DNA of 64,000 nt from contig JAPYXD010000450.1 of assembly GCA_030998225.1 (NCBI GenBank), positions 1 through 64,000 of the forward strand. The letters run 5' to 3'. Origin of the DNA: Diplolepis rosae (Eukaryota > Arthropoda > Insecta > Hymenoptera > Diplolepididae). A program made the translations under genes and the position numbers. This document shows positions 34,169 to 45,786 of this stretch, piece by piece. The notes beneath the pieces were generated by a model. The model did no database searches and was not told the DNA's origin. It saw only the letters and a program-made list of their open reading frames with translations. Numbering within the stretch: the stretch's first letter is position 1; every line of letters starts with the position of its first letter.

Positions 34169-34410
34169 GAATGTCCATAACCTGTTCGGAGTAATTTTTC
34201 CTTTTGACAAAACCGTTCGTACTGTTTGCCTATTTTTTTCATCTCATAATCCCCCGCACACAGAGAATCATAGGCTTTTATTGCAAGTTAAAGGGCGTTG
34301 GCTATAAGATTAAATGGTTGTTGGGTATTGCTTGTGCTTATTGAGATGACTACCTTCCATTTCTCGTGGTGAAGATGAGCTTTTCCGTCTTCTTCTAAAA
34401 AAATATTACC
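34169..34410. other. intergenic, nothing recognised
   Basis: No gene or repeat that I can support. Confidence 0.4.
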
Positions 34411-34545
34411 ATTAATGTGACATGTTTGAAAAAATGCCTGCTATTATATTGACCCAAAATTCACAGAATTTTTATTCATTTCATTATTTTGGCATAGGGT
34501 CAGATTCTTTTGATTTCCATATGAAAAATTATCAATGGCAGATAT
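34411..34545 (+). repeat. ~130 bp direct repeat, copy A
   Basis: It contains TAATGTGACATGTTTGA, CTGCTATTATATTGACCC, AATTCACAGAATTTTTATTC and TTATTTTGGCATAGGGT. A close copy is at 36603-36735. The pair brackets the second Tc1/mariner-type transposon. Confidence 0.85.
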
Positions 34546-34570
34546 AAAAAAACATAAAAAGTAAAGCAAA

Positions 34571-34601
34571 CGTTTCGGTCACAAATGGGGGCCCTCTTCA
34601 G
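34571..34601 (-). ncRNA. hammerhead-ribozyme-like core, candidate
   Basis: On the minus strand CTGAAGA is followed, after a GGGCCCCCA...TGACC segment able to form a weak stem, by GAAACG. CUGANGA...GAAA is the invariant hammerhead core order. Penelope-like elements of arthropods carry such motifs. The stem here is imperfect and stems I and III are not demonstrated. Confidence 0.35.
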
Positions 34602-34971
34602 TTCCATGAATTAAAAGATTAATTTTAAATTGCATCAAAAGATTATAATATAGAAGATTACAAAAATAAGGAAAGGCATAAAAATCGAAAACTTATCTCA
34701 TAGCTTGCAAATAAAAATGAAGCAGTCCGGTATGCACAACATGTATAACATGTAATTTCGAGAATTTTTCTTGAGGACTTTATTACCGGGGTCTCTCAAC
34801 GATCAAGTTAAACTGTTTTAAAAACCGACTCGGTACAAGTGGAGGTAAGCGTGTATTTTTGAATGGAAAATTTTTTAGACAATCCATTTAAGATTGAATT
34901 TGCAAGCAAGGCTTTGCAGAAATATAAATTATTATCATATCTATATATTTTAATTTACCCAATTTTCGACA

Positions 34972-36601
34972 GCATTATTACCGATTTTAAGACGAATTTA
35001 GCGACCTACAACACAAGGTCATTCTAGTCACGCAAAGTATGAAAATAGTCGAAAAATCGAAACATATCGGAATAATCACTTTCAAAAGATCTACTGACCT
35101 TGGTTTGGGTCTATCTACAGAAGATGCTCGAAGTGATAACCCTCGACTTATAAGCACTTTTAATTCGCTTATGAAAAGACCGTATAACTTCAGCCAACAT
35201 TTGTGGAGTAATTTCGGTACATGCTCGGCGTATTCTTTCTTTCATGTCGTCAGGAATGTCAGGAGCTACCGCCATTACGCGTTATTTGACAATACCCCAT
35301 AAAAAGTAATCTGGTGATGTTAGATTTGGTGAATGAGGTGGCCAAGCTACAGAGCCGCCTCGTCCTATCCACTTTTCGTCAAAAATCTCATTCATCACTT
35401 GTCTTTAACTCAGATCTTAATGGGGTGGGGCACCGTCGTGTTATTTCCACATGTTCATGCGTACATGCAAGGGCACATCTTCCATTAATTGAGGCAGTAC
35501 GTTTTGCAGAAAGTTTGCGTAAACTTGCCCAGTCAAGCGACCTTCAAAAAAATATGGACCAATGACGTGAATGCTGGCAATGCTGCATCAACAATTAACG
35601 GACCACGGATGTTGAAATGGTACAGTTCTCATACATCGAGGATTTTCATTTGCCCATTAATGCATATTATACCTATTCACATTTCCCGTATTTGCGAAGT
35701 TAGCTTCATCAGAAAAAAGCACATGACTCAAAAATGAGACATGTGTGCGCATTTTTATACGTATCCAATTACAGAAATTGACGCGTTTTAGGAAATCATT
35801 GCCGTACAAATCCGGATGTAATGACATACGATACGGATGGAACTTGTGTTGGTGTAAGATTCTGAATACAGATCGCTGACTAATTCCACTCTTTTTTTCC
35901 ATTTGCTTGCTGCTCGCATGTGGACTTAGTGCAGCAAAAGCTAAGATAGCAGTCGCATTGTTTTCATTAACAATTGGTCGACGTTTGACTCACGTTTTCT
36001 TTTCACTGTACCGAAGCAACAGAAATGGCCAGATAATCGCTTAAAAGCCATGTGCGATTTTTCTTGCCTATCCGGATAACGAGCCGCATACAAATCTTAG
36101 ACGTTTCTGTAATGTTTACGGCATTCCCCCAGCACCATGAAGATATCAAAATATTCTTGAAAATCGTTCATTTTCGCGTCCCGATGTCCTAATATTAGAT
36201 GGTAATGCGTGACTAACTGATATGTCAATAGAAAATGCTTACTTTCTGACGATGTCAACAATACCCTATCGTTGTATATTATCATGGGTATCGTAAGAAA
36301 TTAAAAGAAATGAAAATGATTTTTCGACTATTTCCATACTTTGCGTGACTAAAATTACCTTTTGTTGTACGTCACTGAATTCGTCTTAAAATCAGTAGTA
36401 ATGTCATCGAAAAAAATACATGATTCCATCTAAAAAAGTGGATTTGACTTTGACGTAGCTTGAGCGCCTCCACCGATTAAAAAATATGGTGTTCCAGTAT
36501 GACGGCCTTCTCGAACACTGGAACTTTTGTCTGAAACATTTTTGGATGTGATCAATAGTTTGAGTGCAATGGCTCTGTAACTCTTTATGTGCCTCACCCT
36601 G
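34972..36601 (-). mobile_element. Tc1/mariner-type transposon copy 2, one TIR partial
   Basis: Same family as 25031-26489, in opposite orientation. Its 5' TIR, complement of CTTTATGTGCCTCACCCTG, ends at 36601 and is followed by TA. The terminal ~310 bp match the inverted terminus of copy 1. The 3' terminus at the low-coordinate side is truncated at about 34972, before the TIR tip. Confidence 0.85.
35115..36171 (-). pseudogene. Tc1/mariner-type transposase copy 2, broken
   Basis: On the minus strand an ATG at 36171 starts MNDFQEYFDIFMVL, then a helix-turn-helix half, SQRSVFRILHQHKFHPYRM and FSDEANFANTGNVNRYNMH (about 35657-35902). The rest of the catalytic domain is decayed. TAG closes it at 35115. 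It aligns along its length with copy 1 but has different lesions, for example no obvious intact QHDGAPPH block in one frame. The two copies together show that neither is autonomous. Confidence 0.87.
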
Positions 36602-36602
36602 T

Positions 36603-36735
36603 ATAATGTGACATGTTTGAGAACATGTTTGCTATTATATTAACCCAAAATTCACAGAATTTTCATTCATTTCATTATTTTGGCATAGGGTTAGATTCTT
36701 TTTATTTTCACATTAAAAATTACCAATTGATGTTT
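36603..36735 (+). repeat. ~130 bp direct repeat, copy B
   Basis: Counterpart of 34411-34545 with small differences such as GTTTGCTATTATATTAACCC. It begins immediately at the TA next to the transposon tip. Confidence 0.85.
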
Positions 36736-37850
36736 ATTATAGTATAATTTCCTCGGCTTCTTTCTATATGGTATGAAAGCAGAAACTATATGAGAATCAT
36801 CTCAAATTATATGTAATAGGGCTGTAATTGGTTAGTATGGATACTTTAAATTTTAATATCAAAAATAATTTTGTAATTATTACTTTCTATTTGTCCCAAA
36901 ACAGTCGCAGGTTCTTAATCAAATAGGGGAAAGTTTACTGGAAGGTGTTTGGTTTATAAGTTTAACTAAATCTCTTGATACGTAAGTTTCTTGTGGTATT
37001 ATGATTCTTGCATCCCCTGCAAGACCTAAGAAGGGTTTTAAAGGGCTCTAAATGGTTCCAAAAATTGTGCACCAATCAGATTCTATATGGGTGTCGAGCA
37101 GGTTCTAAGAAGAACTTTAAAGAGTTTTATCTGGGTTTTATGCGGGACTTGGTCAAATTTTCCAATCTATGTCCCCGCTATAACCTGTTTAGATCCTGTT
37201 AGACGCCCATACCTTCGATCCAAGAGATCTCTCATAGTACCACGGTAGATCTGTTTCGATATCCAGAGTGCACTTTGACCAAATTTGCCAATCAATAAAT
37301 TTGTCTAATCTAGGGACCGTTTAGACCCTGATAGATGCCCACACCTATGATTCCTTAGATACCTGATACAACCACGCTAAACCCGTTTAAACACCCAAAG
37401 TGCACTTTGAAAGAATAATTTTCATATACTAATGTCGGATGGTGGCCAGGTATACCCTGTTAGGTCCCGTTTTCCAATTAAAATAATATAATTTGAGTAC
37501 TAATTACCCATGTAGAACTCGCTTACACTCGGACAGCATTCCACAATTATGTTATAATTTTCCGGTAGAACCCAGGTAGGTACGAATGAAGTGCGAGTGC
37601 TTATGACAGGAACCCATCCGGGTTCTAAATGGCGTTTTACCCAGTTCCAACCATGGTTATAACGGTTTTTTTAAGCATGGTCTTGTTGTTTCATAATTCT
37701 TGCGTCTTGTCGTTTCTTGTATTTTTCCTTTTGCAAACTTATTTTTTCTTTAGCTTTATTGAATTTTTTTTTATCCCTATTTTTCCACCGCTGAATAAAA
37801 TTTGAGTATTAAATTGAAAGTGTTGTGTTGAGCATCGAATAAGTATTTGG
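36736..37850. other. non-coding, with a diverged ~110 bp direct repeat
   Basis: Segments at about 37195-37300 and 37325-37415 share GATAGATGCCCAC/GTTAGACGCCCATAC and AGTGCACTTTGA words. Short GGTTCTAA motifs recur between 37020 and 37640. No gene is supported. Confidence 0.45.
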
Positions 37851-38620
37851 TTATCTTCTAAAAGTAAAATGGAATGGAGAGTGCTCAATACCTTCATGCT
37901 TCATTGTATTATAGGCTTCCGTTTGATTGCGGCTGGTGAGGATATGCCGGATTCTACAATGTGTCAAAATGTTGAACAAGTTCCGAGACGAAATTAGCTC
38001 CTTCATTAGTAAATATATATTTGGGAGCTCCAAACATGTCGATATGATGGTTAAAAAGTCCTTCGATAATGCCTTAACGTCCTTAAGTGGGGTCAAAATA
38101 AGATATTTTGTAAGTTGTTCTTAAATAGATACTATTTAGCTATTTCCCACATGAGTAGTTGGCGATAGTCTAAAAATGTCCATTGATATTTTATCATTAG
38201 GGTCAACTGGTGTGTCGGAGATGACAGATTCGCTCTGATTTTTAATTCTAGTTATTTTTTGCAGTTGGCACACCGGACATCTTTTCCCGAAATAAATAAT
38301 TTCTTTTTCCATGTTTCTACATTCGCCGATTGTTCTAGCTCTTTTTAAAGTTTCCTTTCCACTATAATGCTGCGCTATAATAGAACTGTGTGCTTCTCTA
38401 TCACTTGTTTGCTTTTATCGTTTGTCAATTCTCTGGTGACCGTGCAGCAAGTGTGAAAACTTAGTGCTGGGTACTTGTGACATATAAACCCTATTATCTC
38501 CTGGATTTTTATTTTTTCTAGGGGTGTGATCATTGGGTAAGGAAATTGAAGTCGTACTATTGTTAATTTATTACCCATGAGACCTTGTACTTTAAAGTGA
38601 AAAATCTCAACCATAATTCT
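37851..38620 (-). pseudogene. pol: Ty3/Gypsy integrase remnant
   Basis: Minus-strand frames give KRCPVCQLQKITRI (zinc-binding end, about 38255-38295), DTPVDPNDKISMDIF (about 38180-38225) and LTKYLILTPLKDVKAL (about 38070-38115). These are in the order of a Gypsy integrase, with stops between them. Downstream core motifs are largely decayed. The upstream stretch to about 38900 looks like the linker preceding integrase, including a frame with LPEDQGRLYQHYLE. It is a different, older element than the one at the left edge. Confidence 0.75.
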
Positions 38621-38916
38621 TCTTGGTAATCTCCAAGTTGAGATTTTGTGATTATTTTCCAGAGTTTTCCATAAGCATTTGGTTTTTTGACTTTCCTAGT
38701 GACAGTTTTATCCTTTTGTCATTCAAGATAATGTTGGTACAGCCTTCCTTGATCTTCTGGTAAGTCTTCCTTATCGGAGATGAGATCGTCTGCAGCTATT
38801 CTTGTTTCCTGGTGAGAATGAAATTTTGGATCTGGGTTCATCTTTTCAGATTCTTCAATGATTTCCCTAGCGGACCCAGTCCAGTACCATAAACGATTAA
38901 CGAATTCGCTCACCAT
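38621..38916 (-). pseudogene. linker upstream of the Gypsy integrase remnant
   Basis: Open minus-strand stretches encode hydrophilic, charged peptides, including KTVTRKVKKPNAYGK, in line with the integrase remnant. A stop near 38730 separates them. I infer it is pol linker from position only. Confidence 0.4.
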
Positions 38917-38935
38917 TCACTGACCATTCACTGAT

Positions 38936-39000
38936 CACCATTCGTTGACCTCGTAATAATATGAGTGAGAAAAGCATAAACATTTAAATCAATTCAATTA
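38936..39000 (+). repeat. short dispersed repeat, copy A
   Basis: It contains CTCGTAATAATATGAG and AAAAGCATAAACATTTAAAT. A similar segment is at 57803-57875, next to the large inverted repeat. Confidence 0.6.
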
Positions 39001-39700
39001 GGATTCTGTGGCACATTCTGAGTCTGAAGGTATCGAAGTTGTTACAATAATTTCATTTTTTACCATTAAAATCTTAAAAAATTCATAATACCAGTCAATG
39101 ATGGAAGTGTAGTGGTTCAGCATGGATTCACTACTACCACCACACTGCACACTGGGCCAGGAGCTAGCCAAAAGTCGAATTTTCCAATTATTTCCAAACT
39201 AAAATTTTATTTGATGTCTTCGTCTTCAATTATTTAAAGTATATTATCTGAAATCATTACCTCGGTAATGTGCTTATTGAAATTTTTGCGACACAAAAGG
39301 CGCATATTAAAATTTAATATTCTGCGACGCGTATGTAAGATGAACATGAGATATGTGCATCTGAAAATAATTTTAAGGCTTTAGTCTTGTATAAGATAAT
39401 GAGATAAAACGTAATTTTGAACAAATCATTAATTTCAAAGTCGATTATTTTGACCCTCCCATATCCTTCCATTTGGTGAGCATATAGGTTTTACTGATAC
39501 ATATCTGTAGTTTGAAATGAAATCACTTTGGTGTGCATTGAAAAAAATCTTTTTCACCAAAAAATTGCTTTTTATCCTTTTTAAATATTTGAAATTAAAT
39601 CGGAGTATAAAATTTCAATGCAGTGAAGTTATGTATCATCACATGAAACAAATTTCAACTTTTTTTTTCTACAAGCTACGTACGATTATCTGTCAGTTTA
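39001..39700. other. intergenic, nothing recognised
   Basis: AT-rich DNA leading into hAT-like coding remnants. No supported feature. Confidence 0.45.
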
Positions 39701-39995
39701 GATACATATGGATGGAAGAACTCAGGTAAGAATGAAAAGTACGTAGTTACTTAGATTCATAATGTGAGTGGCGAAAAATGTTTCCTAAATTTATGGGATG
39801 TCATTGAAAAAAGTAAGACTGCGTTCGCATTAAAAGATGTCGTAGAAAAAGCTACTGTAGATGCAAAAGAAAAATATAATACGAATGGATTCGCGGTTGT
39901 TTCTGACAATGTTTCATCTTTGTTATGTATGGGAAATATGATCGAACAGTCGCGGCGGCGATTTATTGGCTAAAGCCGTGGTAGATCATTTTTTT
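39701..39995 (+). pseudogene. hAT transposase core fragment (second hAT family)
   Basis: One frame reads GWKNSGKNEKYVV, a stop, then CFLNLWDVIEKSKTAF and GFAVVSDNVSSLLCMGN. Another frame follows with GGDLLAKAVVDHF. WKN, the SDN aspartate and the LLAK segment appear in the order of hAT catalytic domains with a zinc-binding insertion. It is a different family from the large hAT at 45443. The matching C-terminus lies at 41997, beyond an inserted MITE. Confidence 0.7.
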
Positions 39996-41335
39996 TAAAG
40001 AAAGTAACTCAAGCGTCACACACCGATAGCAATGACGTAGGCAACATTTGTCAATAACATATCCATCGGATTTACCGAAATTTATACATAATTGACCTAA
40101 GATGCGACCGCAAAACGCTAAGATTTTCTATGCATTCAAAATGAGCCTACTGACAGAGCAAAATCTGCAGCATAACAGATCATTCGTATTGAGACCTTCC
40201 ATTCTCTTACTACCTCTCCATTACAGCAGCATAGTGTATGCATCAAATGTAGCATTCTGAAAGATGCATTTAGGCTGCTTTTTTGCACCACGCCATTATA
40301 AGGCGACACAGCATATGATACTCAAATAAATGTGTCACTACTCATGACTTTAAAATAACATGTGGAATATTTGTTGGGTTGGTATAGAATATATTTGGCC
40401 AACAAGTTGATCACACCAATGCAAATTTATTTTCAGGCTACTTGTCGAAGTTGAAAATTAACATTGAGTAATGCTTACACAAAAATTATTAGCATTAATG
40501 CAAAATCCTAATCTTCGTTTTTTTTTAGTAATAAGGAAACGAACCTCAAATGCCTCACTGACATCACGAACCAAACAAACAAAAATTCTCGTGTTAACGA
40601 TTTTCTGATGAAAATGATCGGAACACAGAAAAATGTTGTAAAAACCAAAAGAAGTAGAATAATATTACAAAATAAAAGCAATTTATCCGAATACCAGTTG
40701 GCACGTGATACAATAAAACCTAACATTCAATGAAATAGAGGTATTCTTTCTGTAATCCCAAAAATGTATTCCGCAATTTTCAGCCATCGATAATATTTTC
40801 GAAGAGTTCATGCGTATAAATATTACGTAAACCCTAAAAGTTTTTTTTACGAATTTCGAATTCTGTATTTTTAATGTGATGCGCAGCGACAGAATTTTCT
40901 ATTCACAGTCATTAGGCAAATTTCGGAGAAACTTGCTGTCACACAATACAATACAAAAGTCTCAATAATGCATAAATATGAAAGTAAATTTCGAATCACT
41001 GTCACGCACTGCGGCGTCTTTAATGACTGACTTAATGCTCATTCGTGGCAGAATCGTATTCAACACGTGATTGCGAAAAAAAAACGACAAGATGTGACCC
41101 CATATTTCTGTGTTATTCCGGCATCACATTTTAACGCGTTAATCTCACGTTAATACACAATGAATAGTACACTGGAAATACTCAACAAATCTTTTTCGTG
41201 AATAAACGCAAATAAGTATCAATCATTGATACATATAAGTGTCTCATTTCAATTGACGAAATGTTGAGCTCAATTTTTTGTTATCGGGGCAGTTATAGAA
41301 ACAACTTACAAAACTTGGTGGAAAACGAATCGTTC
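39996..41335. other. decayed hAT interior, nothing else recognised
   Basis: It separates the hAT core fragment from its C-terminal fragment. I see no clear open frames; it may hold decayed transposase and inserted DNA. Confidence 0.4.
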
Positions 41336-41337
41336 TA

Positions 41338-41928
41338 CACGGAGAAAAGTAAACCTTTATGGTTACTCCCAAAACCGTAATAGTTTCGCGCAGCGGGAGA
41401 TAGCAGTAGCATTAACTATTTAAGCGTGAGCGGTTTCGGAGGGCGCAGTAACTGTTACTGTGCAAGACCATAACAGGAATCGCAGTAACCGTTACGGTCC
41501 TGACAGTAACTATTGCTGCACTGGATCCGCAAACGTTTCCGCTAGTGCAGTTTTCTGTTCAAATATCTTTTTAATGTCGGTTTTCTGTATATAACAAAAC
41601 ACGGCACGCGTATCTGAAAAAGTCGGCACAGTGCGCTCAGCTGTTATATTCAGTGGCGCCCCTGCCGATATTATATGCAACGAGAACTGCGCTGGGCGAA
41701 ACACTTTCGGTATAGAGGAGTAACTGTTAATGCTAACGCAGTAATTATTCCTCCAGATCACGTTCTGGTTTCGCGGAGTAATAGTTACGGTCTAAGGAGG
41801 AACTGTTCGAGCTAAGATAGTAGCAAACGCAGAATAGCTAGAACACAAAATTTCTGCCCAACAATTGCGGTCAGTGCAATAACCATTGTGGTTTCGGTGG
41901 TAACTATTCAGGTTTACTTTTCTCCGTG
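41338..41928. mobile_element. MITE with 18-bp perfect TIRs and TA TSD
   Basis: CACGGAGAAAAGTAAACC at the left and its exact complement at the right are flanked by TA at 41336-41337 and 41929-41930. The 591 bp body has no transposase but many CAGTAACTGTTACTG-like palindromes. A Tc1/mariner-type MITE is the simplest reading. Confidence 0.92.
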
Positions 41929-41989
41929 TACCAGGGGATTCAAGATGCTATATTTGCCGGGATACTTTTCCATGCTGCCTTAAGAATTT

Positions 41990-42413
41990 TGATTTTATGC
42001 GAAATAAAAATGTCTTGCACCTCGCATACAAAGGAAAGCTTTTCTTTAATGATCCAAATTATAATGGAATGGCCTTCAAATCATTTCAAGAAAATTTAAA
42101 TGACTATGGTTTAAAGGACTTAGCTGCCTATCAAAGGGAAGAGGGAATTTTTCAAACTCTTAAGAAAAAAAACGTGAAATCTCTTGAAACGTATTGGTCT
42201 TTAGTAGAACCAAAGCATCCTGCATTAACAGTACTGGCTAAAAACCTAATGAGGATACCGAGTTCAACTGCGTCAATCGAGCGACTTTTCTTTCAATGCT
42301 CGTTTGTCCATAACAATCTCAGGAATCGCTTGACCACTGAGAGATCAAAAAAACTAGTACATTTTTACTATGCATTAGAATTGTCCGATACTAATGTAAG
42401 CGATTATTATTAA
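41990..42413 (+). pseudogene. hAT C-terminal dimerisation domain fragment
   Basis: The frame ends with HPALTVLAKNLMRIPSSTAS, IERLFFQCSFVHNNLRNRL and a short tail, stopping with TAA at 42411. The STAS-ER-F and RNRL pattern is the hATC dimerisation domain. No upstream catalytic core is contiguous; the core remnant is at 39701-39995. It is probably the 3' end of that element. Confidence 0.82.
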
Positions 42414-43075
42414 TTAATGTCTTTAAACCGTGTAAATTTAAATTGTGAAGTATTAAATTGTAAATACTATAAATATGTTACGTAAATGCGGTATTCGATT
42501 ATACGTTCTTCATTCAGTATTATTACCTTTATTTTATGGGCACAATTTGAAATTTGTAACAATAAAAGGATCAAATGTGCGTCAATTCATAAAAATAATA
42601 ATGCAAGAGGATACAAAACTTTCAAAATTAATTAAAACATATATTTCATATAAATTATTTTATTTCTCTTTCATAAACAATAGTTGATATTCTTTCAAAA
42701 CAGAATAGAAACATTTAAAATTTTTAAACAAAATTTTTTATGTAATAAATTCGTAATTTTAATATTTTATATATACTTTAATAGTTTACTTGTATATAAA
42801 AATTCTTGAGTTTATGTATATCAACCCTTAGATTATTTTCAAACATGTACATATGCCTTTGGTGTTTATGAACAATTGTATAATAAACTTTATACATTTC
42901 ACCTTACATAAGCCTGCACAAACTTTTCACTGCTAGAACTTAAAACTAAAGCATTTCTTAAAAACTAATCTTTTGTTCAAATTTCGTAATCTTAAATCGT
43001 AAATTATGTAATGAGTTTAAGCTATTGTACGCTACACAAGCCTTTTTCATCATTTAAGCTTAAAAACATAAAAAT
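42414..43075. other. intergenic, nothing recognised
   Basis: Very AT-rich. No supported gene. Confidence 0.45.
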
Positions 43076-43489
43076 GTATTGAGACATAAAAAACGACGTC
43101 AAAAATTACGTAAAAACGAGTTTAAAAATTGGGATAGTTTTTTACGTCATTTTTTACGTCATTTTTGACGACGTTTTTTACGTACTTTTTTGTCTTTAAG
43201 AAGCCTTAACAATTTATATTCGGTCGTTCATTGGATATCGTAATTGAGAAATGCTTATCAGTAAAAGAACTATTGTATAATAAAATAATTAATTTCAAAG
43301 TGGAATGGGCATTCCGTAAAGGAGTCAAAAAAATATAACAGGAAATGTAAGGCTTCTTAAAGAAAAAAAGGACGTCAAAAATGACGCAAAAAACTATCCC
43401 AATTTTTAACCTCGTTTTTTACGCCATTTTTGACGCCGTTTTTTACGTCATTTTTTACGTCGTTTTTTTCGTCAAGTTTTTCAATAGGG
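43076..43489. mobile_element. GACGT-array MITE, copy 1
   Basis: Both ends carry runs of TTTTTTACGTCA-type units, with GACGTAAAAAA in the opposite sense. The right end is TTTTCAATAGGG at 43489; the left end is less clear (TATTGAGACATAAAAAA). An internal inverted pair, AAGAAGCCTTA and TAAGGCTTCTT, is also present. It shares these elements with 58160-58629. Confidence 0.8.
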
Positions 43490-43566
43490 TATTCATATCA
43501 TAGATTCTTTAATCACAGAGACATCAACAAGATCAGTAAATTTTTCACGAAATACAGAGTTTGGGA

Positions 43567-43953
43567 TCATAAATTCTCGCTCTGTTTCGAATCACGTATT
43601 CTCAAGTCATCATACAGGTTTATTAGTTTATCCGATTGTCCTGGAGACAAATTTTTGCGTCCAAGGAAATGGCATTTCAAGTCAATTATGCAAGGTGGAA
43701 TTTGAGCAACTTTCAGAGCTACCAATGATAATTCATAAGCTTTATGTTCTGCAGTGTGCCAAAATCCTGTAAGTGACTTTATGTCTCTAGTAAAAAGCTT
43801 TACAAAGATTCCTTTTCCATTCTTATAATCCCTTAGTTGATTTGAACCTTCGCCATGAAGAAGCTCCAGTAAAAACTCATTAGCTATCCCTATTTCATTT
43901 GAACATAATTTACGACCCTGAAATTTAGGATGTAAAACGAATATGCATAACAC
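43567..43953 (-). pseudogene. second hAT C-terminal fragment
   Basis: On the minus strand HPKFQGRKL, GIFVKLFTRDIKSLTGFW and LSLVALKVAQIPP align with the frame at 41990-42413. The ER and RNRL core of the dimerisation domain is altered (SPGQSDKLINLYD). It is convergent with that fragment. It may be an inverted relative of the same family, or a rearranged copy. Confidence 0.7.
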
Positions 43954-44731
43954 TGCTTAGTTTAAGACTCTGCATTGTCTGTTTTGGTTGACAGTAAACA
44001 GATTGACGAGGAGCAGATAATTTCTTTGAATCAATTTCAATCAACTCTCCAGTGGTGCAAAGCTCCGAATCAACAAAGTTTATTGATTGGTCAATAACCT
44101 AAAAATATATTTTTAAGAATCAATAATTACCCTTTCGAAAAAAAGTATTGGTAAGTATTAAAAATTATACTTTTTTCACGGATGATTCAATTCTTAATCG
44201 CGAAAAAAGACAAAGACAAATATTATACATAATCATTCACAAAATCGAGACAAATTAATTGACATTTGATTTTTATTTTTGTAACTGTCCTTCTTATAAT
44301 TATAAACATTTGACACAAGATAAACTCTCCTTAGAGCCTTTTATTTAATTTTACAAATTTTCAACATGATGTATATAAAAATTTGAGGTAAGAAAAACGT
44401 AGTCGGTAGGAGTTGCAGTGGTTCAGAAATCGATTTTTCAATTCTGAATTTTTAACTCTGCGAAACGAAACTCTCATTTTGATACTTTTACCGACTGAGT
44501 TTCGTCGTTACGTCACGTTGCTTCATTCCGTTTATGACGATGATTATCTTCAATATAACCTTTATTTCTAGGTTCTTATGAGGACTATTCTCGTGTGCAT
44601 TATAGAACTCTATTCATCTTTTAGAGTTAAGTGTATTTCTGGTAATAATTGTAATAACAGTTTAAACTTTAAATTACGATTTGTAATTTTTAATACGCAA
44701 AGTAGAGCCCCCAATGTTTGGTGGTTTTAAG
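43954..44731. other. intergenic, nothing recognised
   Basis: No gene or repeat supported, apart from homopolymer runs. Confidence 0.4.
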
Positions 44732-45422
44732 GGGGGAATCCCGTGTAGCGAATGCAAAAAATCGATTTTTTTTTTGCTTAAACGATAGCTCCTGGAATGT
44801 CCGAGTAACGATTGGAACCCGTAAGATATCAAGAACTTACTTTTTTCCAACAATTTTCTCTATGTTAATCTTTAAACGCGTTTTTCTTGGTTTCACACTT
44901 TTCAAAACTGCCCGATTCATAGCTCAAAAAGTATTTGACCGATCGACTTGAACTCGAATATACAGATTGCTTAAATATGTCATTTGTCGGTGAACCACTC
45001 CAAATTGAAAGAAAAAATTCTTTCAACAATTTTTTTTCAACAAATTCAGGAAAATTTTTGGGTAAAAATCGAATTTTTCTTCAAATGGCCGCCATTTTGT
45101 GAAATATTAATATTTTTCGAAATTTGTTTGGTTCACTGACTAACCAAGGATCCAAACTTTAAAAACCTTTTTGTTTTTTGTGTTTCAGACGCCTGTGTGA
45201 GGAGCTAGAAATCGGCCAGTTTGACCTATCAAATTTGGACATGTCGGAAATCCGCCCTTATAAATCAAAATATTATTAATGTATCAGTCTGAAAGAAATT
45301 TGTTTTATACTTCAAGAGTACCTCAATAAACCACGAAAGTTTTGGAAAGATTCGTTATTTTTTTGATACCCAAAAAAATCCCCCAAAATACTCTAATTTT
45401 CGGGCTGTTACATGGGATGCCC
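44732..45422. mobile_element. probable MITE with GGGGGG...CCCCC ends
   Basis: Inverted ends GGGGGGAATCCCGTGTAGC and GTTACATGGGATGCCCCC are flanked by TTAA on the left and TTTA on the right. A TTAA-type (piggyBac-like) insertion with one mutated copy is possible. The body has no long open frame. Confidence 0.55.
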
Positions 45423-45786
45423 CCTTTAGTACTGCTCTTGTGTAGTGATGGGACATCGACATCAAAACATCGAAAACATCGATGTTTTGGTTTCGATGCA
45501 TCGATGTTTGACATCGATGTTGTCACCCTCGATATATCGATGTCGATATCGATGTTCGTGTTTCGATTTCGATGTTTTGTTTCTCTTCAGAAATCATTAA
45601 CGGTTTCATCGTTATTGTTCATTGAAATTGAAAGCTGCAAAATTGATTAAGTGAAAGAATTTGTTTATCAGAGTATGCAAGGTAAATAAATTAATATGTA
45701 TTTCACTTCTGTTTTTAAATATGTATTTAATACTTCCAATTCTAATTTTCAATCATATATGAAATCAATGTACCCTATAAAAATCT

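Noticed and set aside
43076..43489. CRISPR-like repeat array
   Set aside because: The repeats are 10-12 bp palindromic array units inside a MITE with inverted ends in a eukaryotic genome; no spacers or cas genes.
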